Part shown: positions 34,762 through 42,535 of the stretch, one piece after another
How the letters are laid out: the number at the start of each line of letters is the position of its first letter
Position numbering within the stretch: the first letter of the stretch is position 1
NCBI RefSeq assembly: GCF_030268885.1
Contig: NZ_BSSA01000001.1
Span: 186,001-250,000, forward strand
DNA: 64,000 nt
Reading direction: 5' to 3'
Origin: Kitasatospora phosalacinea
Lineage (GTDB): Bacteria; Actinomycetota; Actinomycetes; Streptomycetales; Streptomycetaceae
The notes under the pieces: generated by a model
Told to the model about the DNA's origin: nothing
The model's input: only the letters and a program-made list of their open reading frames with translations
The model's database searches: none
Position numbers and translations under genes: made by a program

Positions 34762-35843
34762 GTGCCGGGGACGCCGGCGTCCTTGCAGGCCTTGGCGAAC
34801 TGCGGGGTGCAGACCTCCTCGGCCTTGTAGAGGCCGCCGTCGATGACCGTCTCGACGACCTTGGCCTTGGTGACGACGATCGGGGTGAGCAGCATCGAGG
34901 GGATCTGCAGGCCGTTCGACTCGGTCATGGTGGAGGCGACCGCGGTGATGTCGATGCCCTTCACCAGGTAGACCGCCATGTTGGCGGCCGCGTCGGCCTC
35001 CGGCTGGTACGGCTTGTAGATGGTGTACGCCTGCTCGCCGGTGAGGATCCGGCGGACCGCGTCGAGCGAGGCGTCCTGCCCGCCGACCGGCACGTCGTTG
35101 CGGCCGGCCTTGTGCAGCTCGTCGATGATCGCGCCAGCCATGCCGTCGTTCGCCGAGTACACGGCCTGGAAGCCGTTCTTGCCGAGCTTGGAGATCGCCT
35201 CGTCCATCTTCGCGGCGGCGACCTCCGGCTTCCACTCGCCGGACTGCTCGTACGCGATCCGCTTGACCTTGCCGTCCAGCGACTTGTGGGCGCCGGTCTT
35301 GAAGTCGGCGGCGTTGGGGTCGGTCTCGGCGCCGTTGATCATGACGATCTCGGCGTCGGCGGCGCGCTTGCCCAGCGCCTCCAGCAGCGCCTGGCCCTGG
35401 AGTTCGCCGGTGCGCTGGTTGTCGAAGGAGATGTAGGCGGCGACGTTCCCGGCGGCCAGCCGGTCGTACGCGATGACCTTGGTGCCCTTGCGGTTGGCCT
35501 CCTCGACCCAGGGCGCGGTGACGGAGGCGTTCACCGGGTCGAGCAGGATCACCTTGACGCCGCGGGAGAGGAGCGCGTCGAACTGCTCCTTCTGCACCTT
35601 CTCGTCGCCGTCGGCGTTGGCGTAGTCGAGGGTGCACTTGGTGCACATCCCGGTGACGGACGCTTCGATCAGTGGTTTGTCGAACGCCTCGTAGCGGGTG
35701 GACGAGGAGCGTTCGGGCAACAGCAGTCCGATGGACTGGTTGCCCGTGGACGACGAGGGCTTGTCGTCCCCGCAGGCGGCGAGCGACAGCGCCATCGACA
35801 CGGCGGCCGTGCCGATGACGAGTCGACGCGTCATCGAGTTCAT
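34755..35843 (-). CDS. Sugar ABC-transporter substrate-binding lipoprotein (orphan)
   Basis: A 362-residue protein. Signal peptide with lipobox LAAC, Cys24 as lipidation site. Then a type I periplasmic-binding fold: SIGLLLPERSSSTRYEAFDKPLIEAS, QFDALLSRGVKVILLDPVNAS, KVIAYDRLAAGNVAAYISFD, NGAETDPNAADF, VYSANDGMAGAIIDEL, VGGQDASLDAVRRILTGEQAYTIYK. It resembles xylose- or multiple-sugar-binding proteins (XylF/ChvE). No ATPase or permease gene lies near, so its transporter must be elsewhere or it acts as a sensor. AT-rich DNA upstream (35910-35990) is likely its promoter. An inner ATG at 35834 is also possible. Confidence 0.9.
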   Translation of the reverse strand: MNSMTRRLVIGTAAVSMALSLAACGDDKPSSSTGNQSIGLLLPERSSSTRYEAFDKPLIEASVTGMCTKCTLDYANADGDEKVQKEQFDALLSRGVKVILLDPVNASVTAPWVEEANRKGTKVIAYDRLAAGNVAAYISFDNQRTGELQGQALLEALGKRAADAEIVMINGAETDPNAADFKTGAHKSLDGKVKRIAYEQSGEWKPEVAAAKMDEAISKLGKNGFQAVYSANDGMAGAIIDELHKAGRNDVPVGGQDASLDAVRRILTGEQAYTIYKPYQPEADAAANMAVYLVKGIDITAVASTMTESNGLQIPSMLLTPIVVTKAKVVETVIDGGLYKAEEVCTPQFAKACKDAGVPGTY

Positions 35844-36003
35844 GGTGGGTGGTGCCTCCCTGACAGCGCCGTGTCCCTACGGCGAGGTGAAGGGAGTCAA
35901 GCCCACCCGTCGTATGTCGTCAAGAAGTAAATCATTGGTTGGGATGATTCGACCAAGTCGTTACCTTCTTGAATGCATAACGGGAGGTTCGCTCACGGAG
36001 CGT

Positions 36004-36978
36004 TCAGCGTTCGTTACGCGCGACCAGGAACACCCCGCCGACCACGATCGCGCCGCCGAGCAGGATCGGCCAGGTCAACGCTTCGGACAGGAACAACCAG
36101 CCCAGGAACACCGCGACCACCGGATTGACGTACGCATAGGTGGCCACCAGTGGGAGCGGTGCGCGCTGCAACAGCCAGGCGTAAGACGTGAACGCGACAA
36201 TGGAGCCGAACAGCACCAGGTACACCAGTCCGCCCCACGAGGCCGCCGACACCGCCCCCGGATCGAAACCGCCCGGCTCGCCGCGGGCGAACGACAGCGC
36301 CAGCGCGCCCAGCGAACCCGCCAGCATCTCGTACACGCTCGCCACGAACGGGTCCTCCGGCATCGGCAGCCGACCCGCCAGCACCGAACCCAGCGCCCAC
36401 ACCACCGCCGCGCCCACCACCAGCAGCAGCCCCGACAGGCCCACCTCGCCGGTCAGCCCCGGCGCGGTCAGCACCACCAGGCCCGCCAGGCCCAGCAGCA
36501 CGCCCGCCAGCGTCGTCCCGCCCGTCCGCGCCCCGAACGCCCGGCGCAGCAGCACCACCCACAGCGGCACGCTCGCCACCATCAGCGCCGCCAGCCCCGA
36601 CGGCACCGTCCGCTCCGCCAGCACCACCATCCCGTTGCCGCCGACCAGCAGCAGCACGCCCACCAGGAAGGCGGAGCCGAACTGGCGCCGCGTCACCCGC
36701 AGCGCGCCCCACCCCTTGCGGACCGCCAGGCCCGCGCCCAGCAGCAGCGTCGCCGCGCCGAAGCGCAGCGCGCCCGACAGCAGCGGCGGCATCGTCTCCA
36801 CCACCACCCGGATCGCCAGGTAGGTCGACCCCCACACCACGTACACGATGCCCAGCGCCGCCCACACCGCCGCCCCGAGCCCGGCCGGGCGGTCGACGGC
36901 GGCGGCCCGCGGTGGTGCCGCCGCGGGAGGACAGGCGGGGTCGGCGTCGGCGGGGGAGTGCGGGGCGGGCGTGGACAC
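36004..36978 (-). CDS. EamA/DMT-family transporter
   Basis: A 324-residue membrane protein with ten hydrophobic segments. Signature ALGIVYVVWGSTYLAIRVVVETMPPLLSGALRFGAATLLL in the first repeat and AFTSYAWLLQRAPLPLVATYAYVNPVVAVFLGWLFLSEAL in the second place it in the RhaT/EamA drug-metabolite group. Export of a small metabolite is expected. GTG 36978 is chosen because AGAGGAG stands 6 nt before it; the frame remains open to 37221 without family character. It diverges from the lipase maturation factor across 241 bp, in which I see no clear operator. Confidence 0.9.
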   Translation of the reverse strand: MSTPAPHSPADADPACPPAAAPPRAAAVDRPAGLGAAVWAALGIVYVVWGSTYLAIRVVVETMPPLLSGALRFGAATLLLGAGLAVRKGWGALRVTRRQFGSAFLVGVLLLVGGNGMVVLAERTVPSGLAALMVASVPLWVVLLRRAFGARTGGTTLAGVLLGLAGLVVLTAPGLTGEVGLSGLLLVVGAAVVWALGSVLAGRLPMPEDPFVASVYEMLAGSLGALALSFARGEPGGFDPGAVSAASWGGLVYLVLFGSIVAFTSYAWLLQRAPLPLVATYAYVNPVVAVFLGWLFLSEALTWPILLGGAIVVGGVFLVARNER

Positions 36979-37219
36979 GGGTGTCTCCTCTGCTTGGTCC
37001 TGACAGGTGGCGTACGGCGGAATGACACCACACTCCCTCCGGCCCTCGACAGCCGGTTGCGCCCCGGCGCGGCACCTACCGGTGAACGCCGCCCGCCGCA
37101 CGCCGGGCAGGGCCGACCGGATGAACCGGCGCACCACCGCGCCCCCAGCCGCCCCGTCCCGGGCGCGCCGAGTGGTAGGGATGGGGACGGCCCGAGCAGC
37201 CGACCGGAGGAGCGGCCGC

Positions 37220-38770
37220 ATGGCGTGGTTCGCCGCCCCCGAGTACCGGCTCGCCCGCGAGCTGTTCCTGCGCCTGCTCGCCCTCGTCTACGCCTGCGGA
37301 TTCCTCGCCGCCGCCCGGCAGTTCCGCGCCCTGCTCGGCAGCCACGGCATGCTCCCGATCCCGCGCTTCCTGGCCCGCGTCCCGTTCCGCCGCGCCCCCA
37401 GCCTGTTCCACTGGCGCTACGGCGACCGCCTCTACGCCGCCCTCGCCCGGACCGGCCTGCTGCTCTCCCTCGCCCTGCTCGCCGGAGCCGCGAACCCGCT
37501 GCCGCTCGGTGCGGCGATGGCCCTGTGGGCGCTGCTCTGGGTGCTCTACCTGTCGATCGTCAACACCGGGCAGACCTGGTACGCCTTCGGATGGGAGTCG
37601 CTGCTGCTGGAGGCCGGGGCGCTGGCCGTGTTCCTCGGCAACGACCGCGTCGCCCCGCCGCTGCCCCTGCTGTGGCTGCTGCGCTGGCTGCTGTACCGGG
37701 TCGAGTTCGGCGCCGGACTGATCAAGTGGCGCGGCGACGCGTGCTGGCGCAAGCTCACCTGCCTCTACCACCACCACGAGACCCAGCCCATGCCCGGACC
37801 GCTCAGCTGGTTCTTCCACCACCTGCCCCGGCCCCTGCACAAGGCCGAGGCCGCCGCCAACCACGTCGTCCAACTCGTGGTCCCCTTCGGCCTGTTCCTC
37901 CCGCAGCCGATCGCCTCCGGCGCCGCCCTGCTGATGGTCGTCACCCAGCTGTGGCTGATCGCCTCCGGCAACTTCGCCTGGCTCAACTGGCTCACCGTCG
38001 CCCTCGCCCTGTCCGTCCTCGACACCGGCACCCTGCGCCACCTCCTGCCGCTGGGCCCCGACCCCGCGTACGGGCCCCCACCCGCCTGGTACCAGGGGAC
38101 GGTGGCCGCCTACGTGCTGCTGGTGCTCGCCCTGTCCTGGCGGCCGCTGCGCAACCTGCTCTCCCCGCGCCAGCAGATGAACCGCTCCTGGGACCGCCTC
38201 CACCTGGTCAACAGCTACGGCGCGTTCGGCTCCGTCAACCGCGACCGGTACGAGGTCGTCATCGAGGGCACCCGCGACGCGCACGGCACGGACGGCTGGC
38301 AGGCGTACGAGTTCCACGGCAAGCCCGGCGAACCGCGGCGGCTGCCACGGCAGTTCGCGCCCTACCACCTGCGCCTCGACTGGCTGATGTGGTTCGCCGC
38401 GATCTCCCCCTCCTACGCCCGCCCCTGGTTCCTGCCGCTGCTCGCCCGTCTGCTCACCAACGACCCCGACACCCTGCGCCTGCTGCGCCGCAACCCCTTC
38501 CCCGACGCCCCGCCCGCCCTCGTCCGCGCCGAACTCCACCACTACCGCTTCACCGACGCCCGCGAACTCCGCGCCACCGGGGCCTGGTGGCACCGCCGCC
38601 GCGTCCGCAGCTACCAGCGGCCGGTCGGGATCGGCGAACTGCGCGCGTACCTGCCGCAGGACGAGCGCCGGGCCGAGCGCCGGGCCGAGCGGCGGGACGA
38701 GCGTCGCGCCGGGGAGCGGGGCAGGGGCAGGGACCGCGGCGAGGGGCGGAAAGGGCGGGGAGGAGCGTGA
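37220..38770 (+). CDS. Lipase maturation factor family membrane protein
   Basis: A 516-residue protein with several membrane segments in the first 350 residues. Family signatures: LLGSHGMLPIPRFLA, PSLFHWRYGDRLY, NTGQTWYAFGWESLLLEAG, LLYRVEFGAGLIKWRGDACW, LTCLYHHHETQPMPGPLSWF, and the soluble end RDRYEVVIEGTRDA, YEFHGKPGEPRR, PYHLRLDWLMWFAAISP. LMF proteins help fold secreted lipases in animals; the bacterial role is unknown. GGAGGAG precedes the ATG. The last 40 residues are an Arg/Glu/Gly repeat (RRAERRAERRDERRAGERGR) likely disordered. A secreted lipase is encoded 9 kb away at 47448. Confidence 0.9.
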   Translation: MAWFAAPEYRLARELFLRLLALVYACGFLAAARQFRALLGSHGMLPIPRFLARVPFRRAPSLFHWRYGDRLYAALARTGLLLSLALLAGAANPLPLGAAMALWALLWVLYLSIVNTGQTWYAFGWESLLLEAGALAVFLGNDRVAPPLPLLWLLRWLLYRVEFGAGLIKWRGDACWRKLTCLYHHHETQPMPGPLSWFFHHLPRPLHKAEAAANHVVQLVVPFGLFLPQPIASGAALLMVVTQLWLIASGNFAWLNWLTVALALSVLDTGTLRHLLPLGPDPAYGPPPAWYQGTVAAYVLLVLALSWRPLRNLLSPRQQMNRSWDRLHLVNSYGAFGSVNRDRYEVVIEGTRDAHGTDGWQAYEFHGKPGEPRRLPRQFAPYHLRLDWLMWFAAISPSYARPWFLPLLARLLTNDPDTLRLLRRNPFPDAPPALVRAELHHYRFTDARELRATGAWWHRRRVRSYQRPVGIGELRAYLPQDERRAERRAERRDERRAGERGRGRDRGEGRKGRGGA

Positions 38771-38944
38771 CGACCCCACCCAACTCCCGGCCCCCACCCG
38801 ACCGGGGCGTACTGTCGGTGCCGCTCCCTACCGTACGGACCGCGCGGACGGGCCCCGCGCCCCCCGGCAGCGGTCCGCCACGGGCCACCGCGGCCCGGCG
38901 GAACCCACGGAGGTCCGGAGCGTGCACGGCTCGAACGCGCACCC

Positions 38945-38950
38945 GTATTC
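38945..38950 (+). promoter_or_regulatory. Candidate -10 box for the acidic repeat protein gene
   Basis: TATTCT is the best -10-like hexamer in the 268-bp gap before the ATG at 39039 and would give a leader of roughly 80 nt. No clear -35 is seen. Confidence 0.3.
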
Positions 38951-39038
38951 TGGCCTCCCGCGACGCCACCGCCGCCGCAACCACCCCACCCGCCCCGCAA
39001 GTCCCACTGCCCGCCAAACGCCACGAACCGGACTTCAC

Positions 39039-40922
39039 ATGACAGTGCGCACCCTGAACGACGCCGACGACGCCGCGTCCGAGACCGCGTCCGCGACGGA
39101 CGGCGAGACCCGCCAGAGCACCCGTGAGGAACTCGGCCGCTTCGCCGAGCAGGGCGGCTTCGCCCTCACCGCGGACACCAACCCCTGGCTGGAGGCCGCC
39201 GAGACCGTCACCGGCCCCGAGGACGCCCGCGCCGCCTCCACCGTCCTCGCCGAACTCCGCAGCCGCGACACCCGTGCCGTCGGCCGGGCCGCCGACGCCA
39301 TCGCCACCAAGGCCGGCCTCGACATCCCCGACACCCTCGGCGGCCTGACCACCCTGCTCGACCTCCTCCAGCGCGTCCACGCCACCTCCGCGACGCTGCG
39401 CACCGAGGCCTACGAGCAGGACCTCGCCGAACTCGCCGCCGCTACCGGCACCGCCGCCTACCGCAAGGAGAACGGCGCCAAGCTCGGCTGGAACCGCCGC
39501 CGCCAGCTCCGCGGCCGGGCCCGCGCCCTCGCCGCGGCCGGCACCCGCCCGGGCCGCGCCGAGCTGCACGCCGCCCTGGTCGCCGCCGCAGCCGCCCACC
39601 GCGACTGGACCGCCCTCTCCAACGGCACCTCCCGCCCCTCCGTCCCCGTCGACGGAGCCCTCCTCACCGAGACCGCCAACGTCGTCGAGTCCCTCGCCGA
39701 CGCGGTCCGCTCCCTCGCCCGCCTCCTCCCCGAGCGCGCCCTCGACTCCCTCCCGCTCACCGAGCTCGCCGACCTCGTCGACCGCCTCGCCGCCGACGAA
39801 GGCACCCTCTACCGGCTCTCCGCGCTGCGCCAGCTGCGACTGGAACTCGCCGAGCAGGGGCTCACCGAGCTGCTCGGGGAGCTGAAGGAGCGGCAGGCCG
39901 ACAAGGACGCTGCGCTGGCCGCGTACGACCGGCACGTCGCCGCGAAGGCCGCGCTGGCGGCGGGGCCGCGACAGGGCGACGCGGCGGTGGCGGTCGAGGC
40001 CGAGGCTGCTGTGGCTGAGGCTCCGGCTGTTGAGGACGAGGCGGAGGTCGAGGCGGTCGTCGAGGAGGCGGTTGCCGAGGTCGAGGCTGAGGCCGAGGTC
40101 GCTGCCGAGGAGCCGGAGGTTGAGGCGGTCGTCGAGGAGACGACTGTTGAGGCTGCTGCGGAGGCGGTGGCGGTCGAGGCTCCGGCTGCCGAGGACGAGC
40201 CGGAGGCCGTTGCGGCGCCGGTTGCCGAGGTCGCTGCCGAGGAGTCGGCGCCGGAGGTTGAGGCGGTCGTCGAGGAGACGGCTGCTGAGGTTGCTGCGGT
40301 TGCGGTTGAGGCTCCGGTTGCCGAGGAGCCGGAGTCGGCGGACGAGCCGGAGGCTGAGGCAGTCATCGAGGTCGAGGCTGAGGCTCCGGCTGTTGAGGAC
40401 GAGCCGGAGGCCGTTGCGGCGCCGGTTGCCGAGGTCGCTGCCGAGGAGTCGGCGCCGGAGGTTGAGGCGGTCGTCGAGGCGGAGCCGGAGGCCCTTGCGG
40501 TTGAGGCTCCGGCTGCCGAGGAGCCGGAGTCGGCGGACGAGCCGGAGGCCGTTGCGGTTGAGGCGCCGGTTGCCGAGCCGGAGTCGGAGGTTGAGGCGGT
40601 CGTCGAGGAGGCGGTTGCCGAGCCGGAGGCCGTGGTGGCTGAGGCCGAGGTTGTTGCTGTGGTTGAGGCCCCGGTGGCCGAGGAGCCGGCTGCTGTCGCG
40701 GTGGTGGCGGGGCGGGTGAAGCCGGATCTGGTGCCGGGGAAGCCGATCACCGGGTACTCGGCGGAGGAACTGGTCGCGCTGGTGGGCTGGTTGGACTCGG
40801 ACGGGGAGGAGCGCAGCGACGACGAGTTGCTGCGGGCGGCGATGAAGGAGCTCGGGTTCGCCCGGCTCGGGCCGCGGATCAAGGAGGCGCTGGGCGCTGC
40901 GGTGGCTTCCGTCCGCGCCTGA
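39039..40922 (+). CDS. Helicase-derived protein with long acidic repeat, no ATPase domain
   Basis: A 627-residue protein. Residues 20-310 are helical: NPWLEAAETVTGPEDARAAS, KLGWNRRRQLRGRARALAAAG, RAELHAALVAAAAAHRDWTALS, LLPERALDSLPLTELADLVD, LRQLRLELAEQGLTELLGEL. These resemble the helical insert of large actinobacterial SF1 helicase-like ATPases (DUF4011/DUF3320 type). Residues 315-557 are Ala/Glu/Val/Pro repeats. Residues 563-627 (GYSAEELVALVGWLDSDGEE, SDDELLRAAMKELGFARLG) resemble the C-terminal module of the same helicases. No Walker A, Walker B or helicase motif is present. Family relation is from memory of pattern. Codons in the repeat use GTT and GCT far more than neighbours. Confidence 0.8.
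   Translation: MTVRTLNDADDAASETASATDGETRQSTREELGRFAEQGGFALTADTNPWLEAAETVTGPEDARAASTVLAELRSRDTRAVGRAADAIATKAGLDIPDTLGGLTTLLDLLQRVHATSATLRTEAYEQDLAELAAATGTAAYRKENGAKLGWNRRRQLRGRARALAAAGTRPGRAELHAALVAAAAAHRDWTALSNGTSRPSVPVDGALLTETANVVESLADAVRSLARLLPERALDSLPLTELADLVDRLAADEGTLYRLSALRQLRLELAEQGLTELLGELKERQADKDAALAAYDRHVAAKAALAAGPRQGDAAVAVEAEAAVAEAPAVEDEAEVEAVVEEAVAEVEAEAEVAAEEPEVEAVVEETTVEAAAEAVAVEAPAAEDEPEAVAAPVAEVAAEESAPEVEAVVEETAAEVAAVAVEAPVAEEPESADEPEAEAVIEVEAEAPAVEDEPEAVAAPVAEVAAEESAPEVEAVVEAEPEALAVEAPAAEEPESADEPEAVAVEAPVAEPESEVEAVVEEAVAEPEAVVAEAEVVAVVEAPVAEEPAAVAVVAGRVKPDLVPGKPITGYSAEELVALVGWLDSDGEERSDDELLRAAMKELGFARLGPRIKEALGAAVASVRA
40177..40275 (+). repeat. 99-bp direct repeat inside the acidic region (copy 1)
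   Basis: The same sequence returns 204 bp later (40381-40479) with two mismatches. It codes for EAPA(A/V)EDEPEAVAAPVAEV followed by AAEESAPEVEAVVE. The near-identity at DNA level shows a recent duplication inside the gene. Confidence 0.85.
40381..40479 (+). repeat. 99-bp direct repeat inside the acidic region (copy 2)
   Basis: Second copy of the unit at 40177, differing only by CC to TT near its start. Together they frame a 204-bp period within the low-complexity part of the acidic protein gene. Confidence 0.85.
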
Positions 40923-40943
40923 CGCCGCGTCAAGCAGGGCCCT

Positions 40944-40982
40944 CCCGCCCGTCGTTGTGCTCGGTGCGCAGCGGCGGGCGGG
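40944..40982. terminator. Terminator hairpin between convergent genes
   Basis: CCCGCCCG (40944-40951) pairs with CGGGCGGG (40975-40982) in the 61-bp gap between the acidic protein stop and the deaminase stop. It can serve both directions. Confidence 0.6.
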
Positions 40983-40983
40983 G

Positions 40984-41445
40984 TCATTTGCCGATGTCCT
41001 CGTGCCAGAGGTCGGGGTGGGCGGTGACGAAGTCGGTCATCAGGCGCACGCAGCGCGGGTCGTCGAGCAGGGTGATGCCGGTGCCGTGGGCGGCGAGCCA
41101 GTCGTGGCCGCCGGTGAAGGTGGTGGACTCGCCGATGACGACGTGGCCGATGCCGAACTGGCGGACCAGGCCGGAGCAGTACCAGCACGGCGAGAGGGTG
41201 GTGACCATCACCGTGTCGCGGTAGCCGCGCAGGCGGCCGGCGGCGCGGAAGGCCGAGGTCTCGGCGTGCACGGACGGGTCGCCGTCCTGGACCCGCCGGT
41301 TGTGTCCGCGGCCGAGCAGGCGCCCGTCCCGGTGGAACAGGGCCGCGCCGATCGGGATGCCGCCCTCGGCGAGTCCGGCTTCGGCCTCCGCCACCGCGAC
41401 GTCCAGCCACGCCCGGGCCCGCTCCACCGTCACCTGACCGTCCAT
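40984..41445 (-). CDS. Nucleoside/cytosine deaminase
   Basis: A 153-residue zinc deaminase of the CDA fold. Zinc and proton-shuttle motif H60-A-E62 in SVHAETSAFRAAG, and the PCWYC motif with Cys87 and Cys90. The end (DDPRCVRLMTDFVTAHPDLWHEDIG) matches yeast-type cytosine deaminases, so cytosine or a related base is the likely substrate (pyrimidine salvage), though guanine or other base deaminases share the fold. ATG at 41445. It converges on the acidic repeat protein and diverges from the EI24 gene. Confidence 0.88.
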   Translation of the reverse strand: MDGQVTVERARAWLDVAVAEAEAGLAEGGIPIGAALFHRDGRLLGRGHNRRVQDGDPSVHAETSAFRAAGRLRGYRDTVMVTTLSPCWYCSGLVRQFGIGHVVIGESTTFTGGHDWLAAHGTGITLLDDPRCVRLMTDFVTAHPDLWHEDIGK

Positions 41446-41558
41446 CGGCCACCTCCTCGCCGTTCACTCTTCCCGCCCGTCCGCCGCGTCGCACCCCGCC
41501 GCGCCGACGGTGCTCCGGTGGTGAGCGGGCCGGTGCCCGGTGGGTTTGACGTTTCCTT

Positions 41559-41564
41559 TAAGGT
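41559..41564 (+). promoter_or_regulatory. -10 box of a likely leaderless promoter for the EI24 gene
   Basis: TAAGGT lies 6 nt before the ATG at 41571, and no ribosome site is present. A TTGACG stands at 41546-41551, but only 7 nt upstream of the hexamer, too close to act as its -35. Confidence 0.4.
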
Positions 41565-41570
41565 GCGGGG

Positions 41571-42470
41571 ATGCGAGATTTCGGGGCGGGACTGCGGTTC
41601 CTGTTCAACGGGCAGCGGTGGGTGGCGCGGCACGGGCGGTGGTGGGGCTTCGGGATGATCCCGGCGCTGATCGCCCTGGTCGGGTACGTGGCCGCGCTGG
41701 TGGTGCTGGTCGTGTACGCGGGTGACCTGGCCGAGTGGGCCACGCCGTTCGCGGACGGGTGGAGCGAGCTGTGGCGGGACGCGGTGCGGACGGTCGTCGC
41801 GGTGGTGGCGGTCGGCGCGGGCGGGCTGCTGGCGATGCTGACGTTCACGATGGTGACGCTGCTGATCGGCGAGCCGTTCTACGAGTCGCTGTCGGCGAAG
41901 GTCGAGGCCACCGAGGGCGGCGGCCCGCCGGAGCCGGACGTGCCGCTCTGGCGGGAGCTGTGGGTGGCGGCGCGGGACAGCCTCGCGGTGCTGCTGCGGG
42001 CCGCGGCGTTCGGGATCGTGCTGTTCCTGTGCGGGTTCGTCCCGGTGGTGGGGCAGACCGTGGTCCCGGTGCTGGCGGTGTGCGTGTCCGGGTTCTACCT
42101 GACCGTCGAGCTGACCGGCACGCCGCTGCAGAAGCGCGGCCTGTCGCAGAAGGAGCGGCTGCGGCTGCTGCGCTCCCGGCTGCCGATGACGCTCGGCTTC
42201 GGGACCGGCCTGACGCTGCTGTTCCTCGTCCCGGGCGTGACGGTGCTGGCGATGCCCGGCGCGGTGGCCGGTGCGACGCTGCTGGCGCGGGAGGTCTCCC
42301 CGTACGAGGTGGAGGACGAGGACGGCGAGGACGGCGACGGGGGCGAGGGCGACCAGCAGGATCCGCACCCGTACCAGGACCCCCGCCAGGGCGGGAACCC
42401 GTACCAGCAGGGCCCGTACGGCAAGCCGCCCGGCCCGAACCCGTACGCCGTCGACCCGCAGGCCGGATAA
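41571..42470 (+). CDS. EI24-domain membrane protein
   Basis: A 299-residue protein with four to six membrane segments: MIPALIALVGYVAALVVLVVYAG, VVAVVAVGAGGLLAMLTFTMVTLLIGEPFYESLS, AAAFGIVLFLCGFVPVVGQTVVPVLAVCVSGFYL, FGTGLTLLFLVPGVTVLAMPGAVAGATLLAREV. The GEPFYESLS element and overall layout are the EI24/CysZ-like family. In E. coli CysZ imports sulfate; actinobacterial members have no assigned role. The C-terminal 60 residues are acidic, then rich in Pro, Tyr, Gln and Gly. No sulfur genes adjoin it. Confidence 0.88.
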   Translation: MRDFGAGLRFLFNGQRWVARHGRWWGFGMIPALIALVGYVAALVVLVVYAGDLAEWATPFADGWSELWRDAVRTVVAVVAVGAGGLLAMLTFTMVTLLIGEPFYESLSAKVEATEGGGPPEPDVPLWRELWVAARDSLAVLLRAAAFGIVLFLCGFVPVVGQTVVPVLAVCVSGFYLTVELTGTPLQKRGLSQKERLRLLRSRLPMTLGFGTGLTLLFLVPGVTVLAMPGAVAGATLLAREVSPYEVEDEDGEDGDGGEGDQQDPHPYQDPRQGGNPYQQGPYGKPPGPNPYAVDPQAG

Positions 42471-42499
42471 TCGAACCCACTACCGAACGCCACGGGGAT

Positions 42500-42529
42500 T
42501 TGACGTAGCGTCACCGGCTGCGCGATAAC
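42500..42529 (+). promoter_or_regulatory. Promoter of the P450 gene
   Basis: TTGACG at 42500-42505 and GATAAC at 42524-42529 are 18 nt apart, a good housekeeping-type promoter. The ATG at 42536 lies 6 nt after the -10, so the transcript probably begins at the start codon. Confidence 0.6.
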
Positions 42530-42535
42530 GTCCCC

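Noticed and set aside
40177..40479. Regular repeats as a CRISPR array
   Set aside because: The repeats are in-frame coding units of an acidic protein, with no uniform spacers and no cas genes in the window.
41546..41564. TTGACG followed by TAAGGT as a full -35/-10 promoter of the EI24 gene
   Set aside because: The hexamers are only 7 nt apart, far from the usual 16-19, so only the -10 box was kept.
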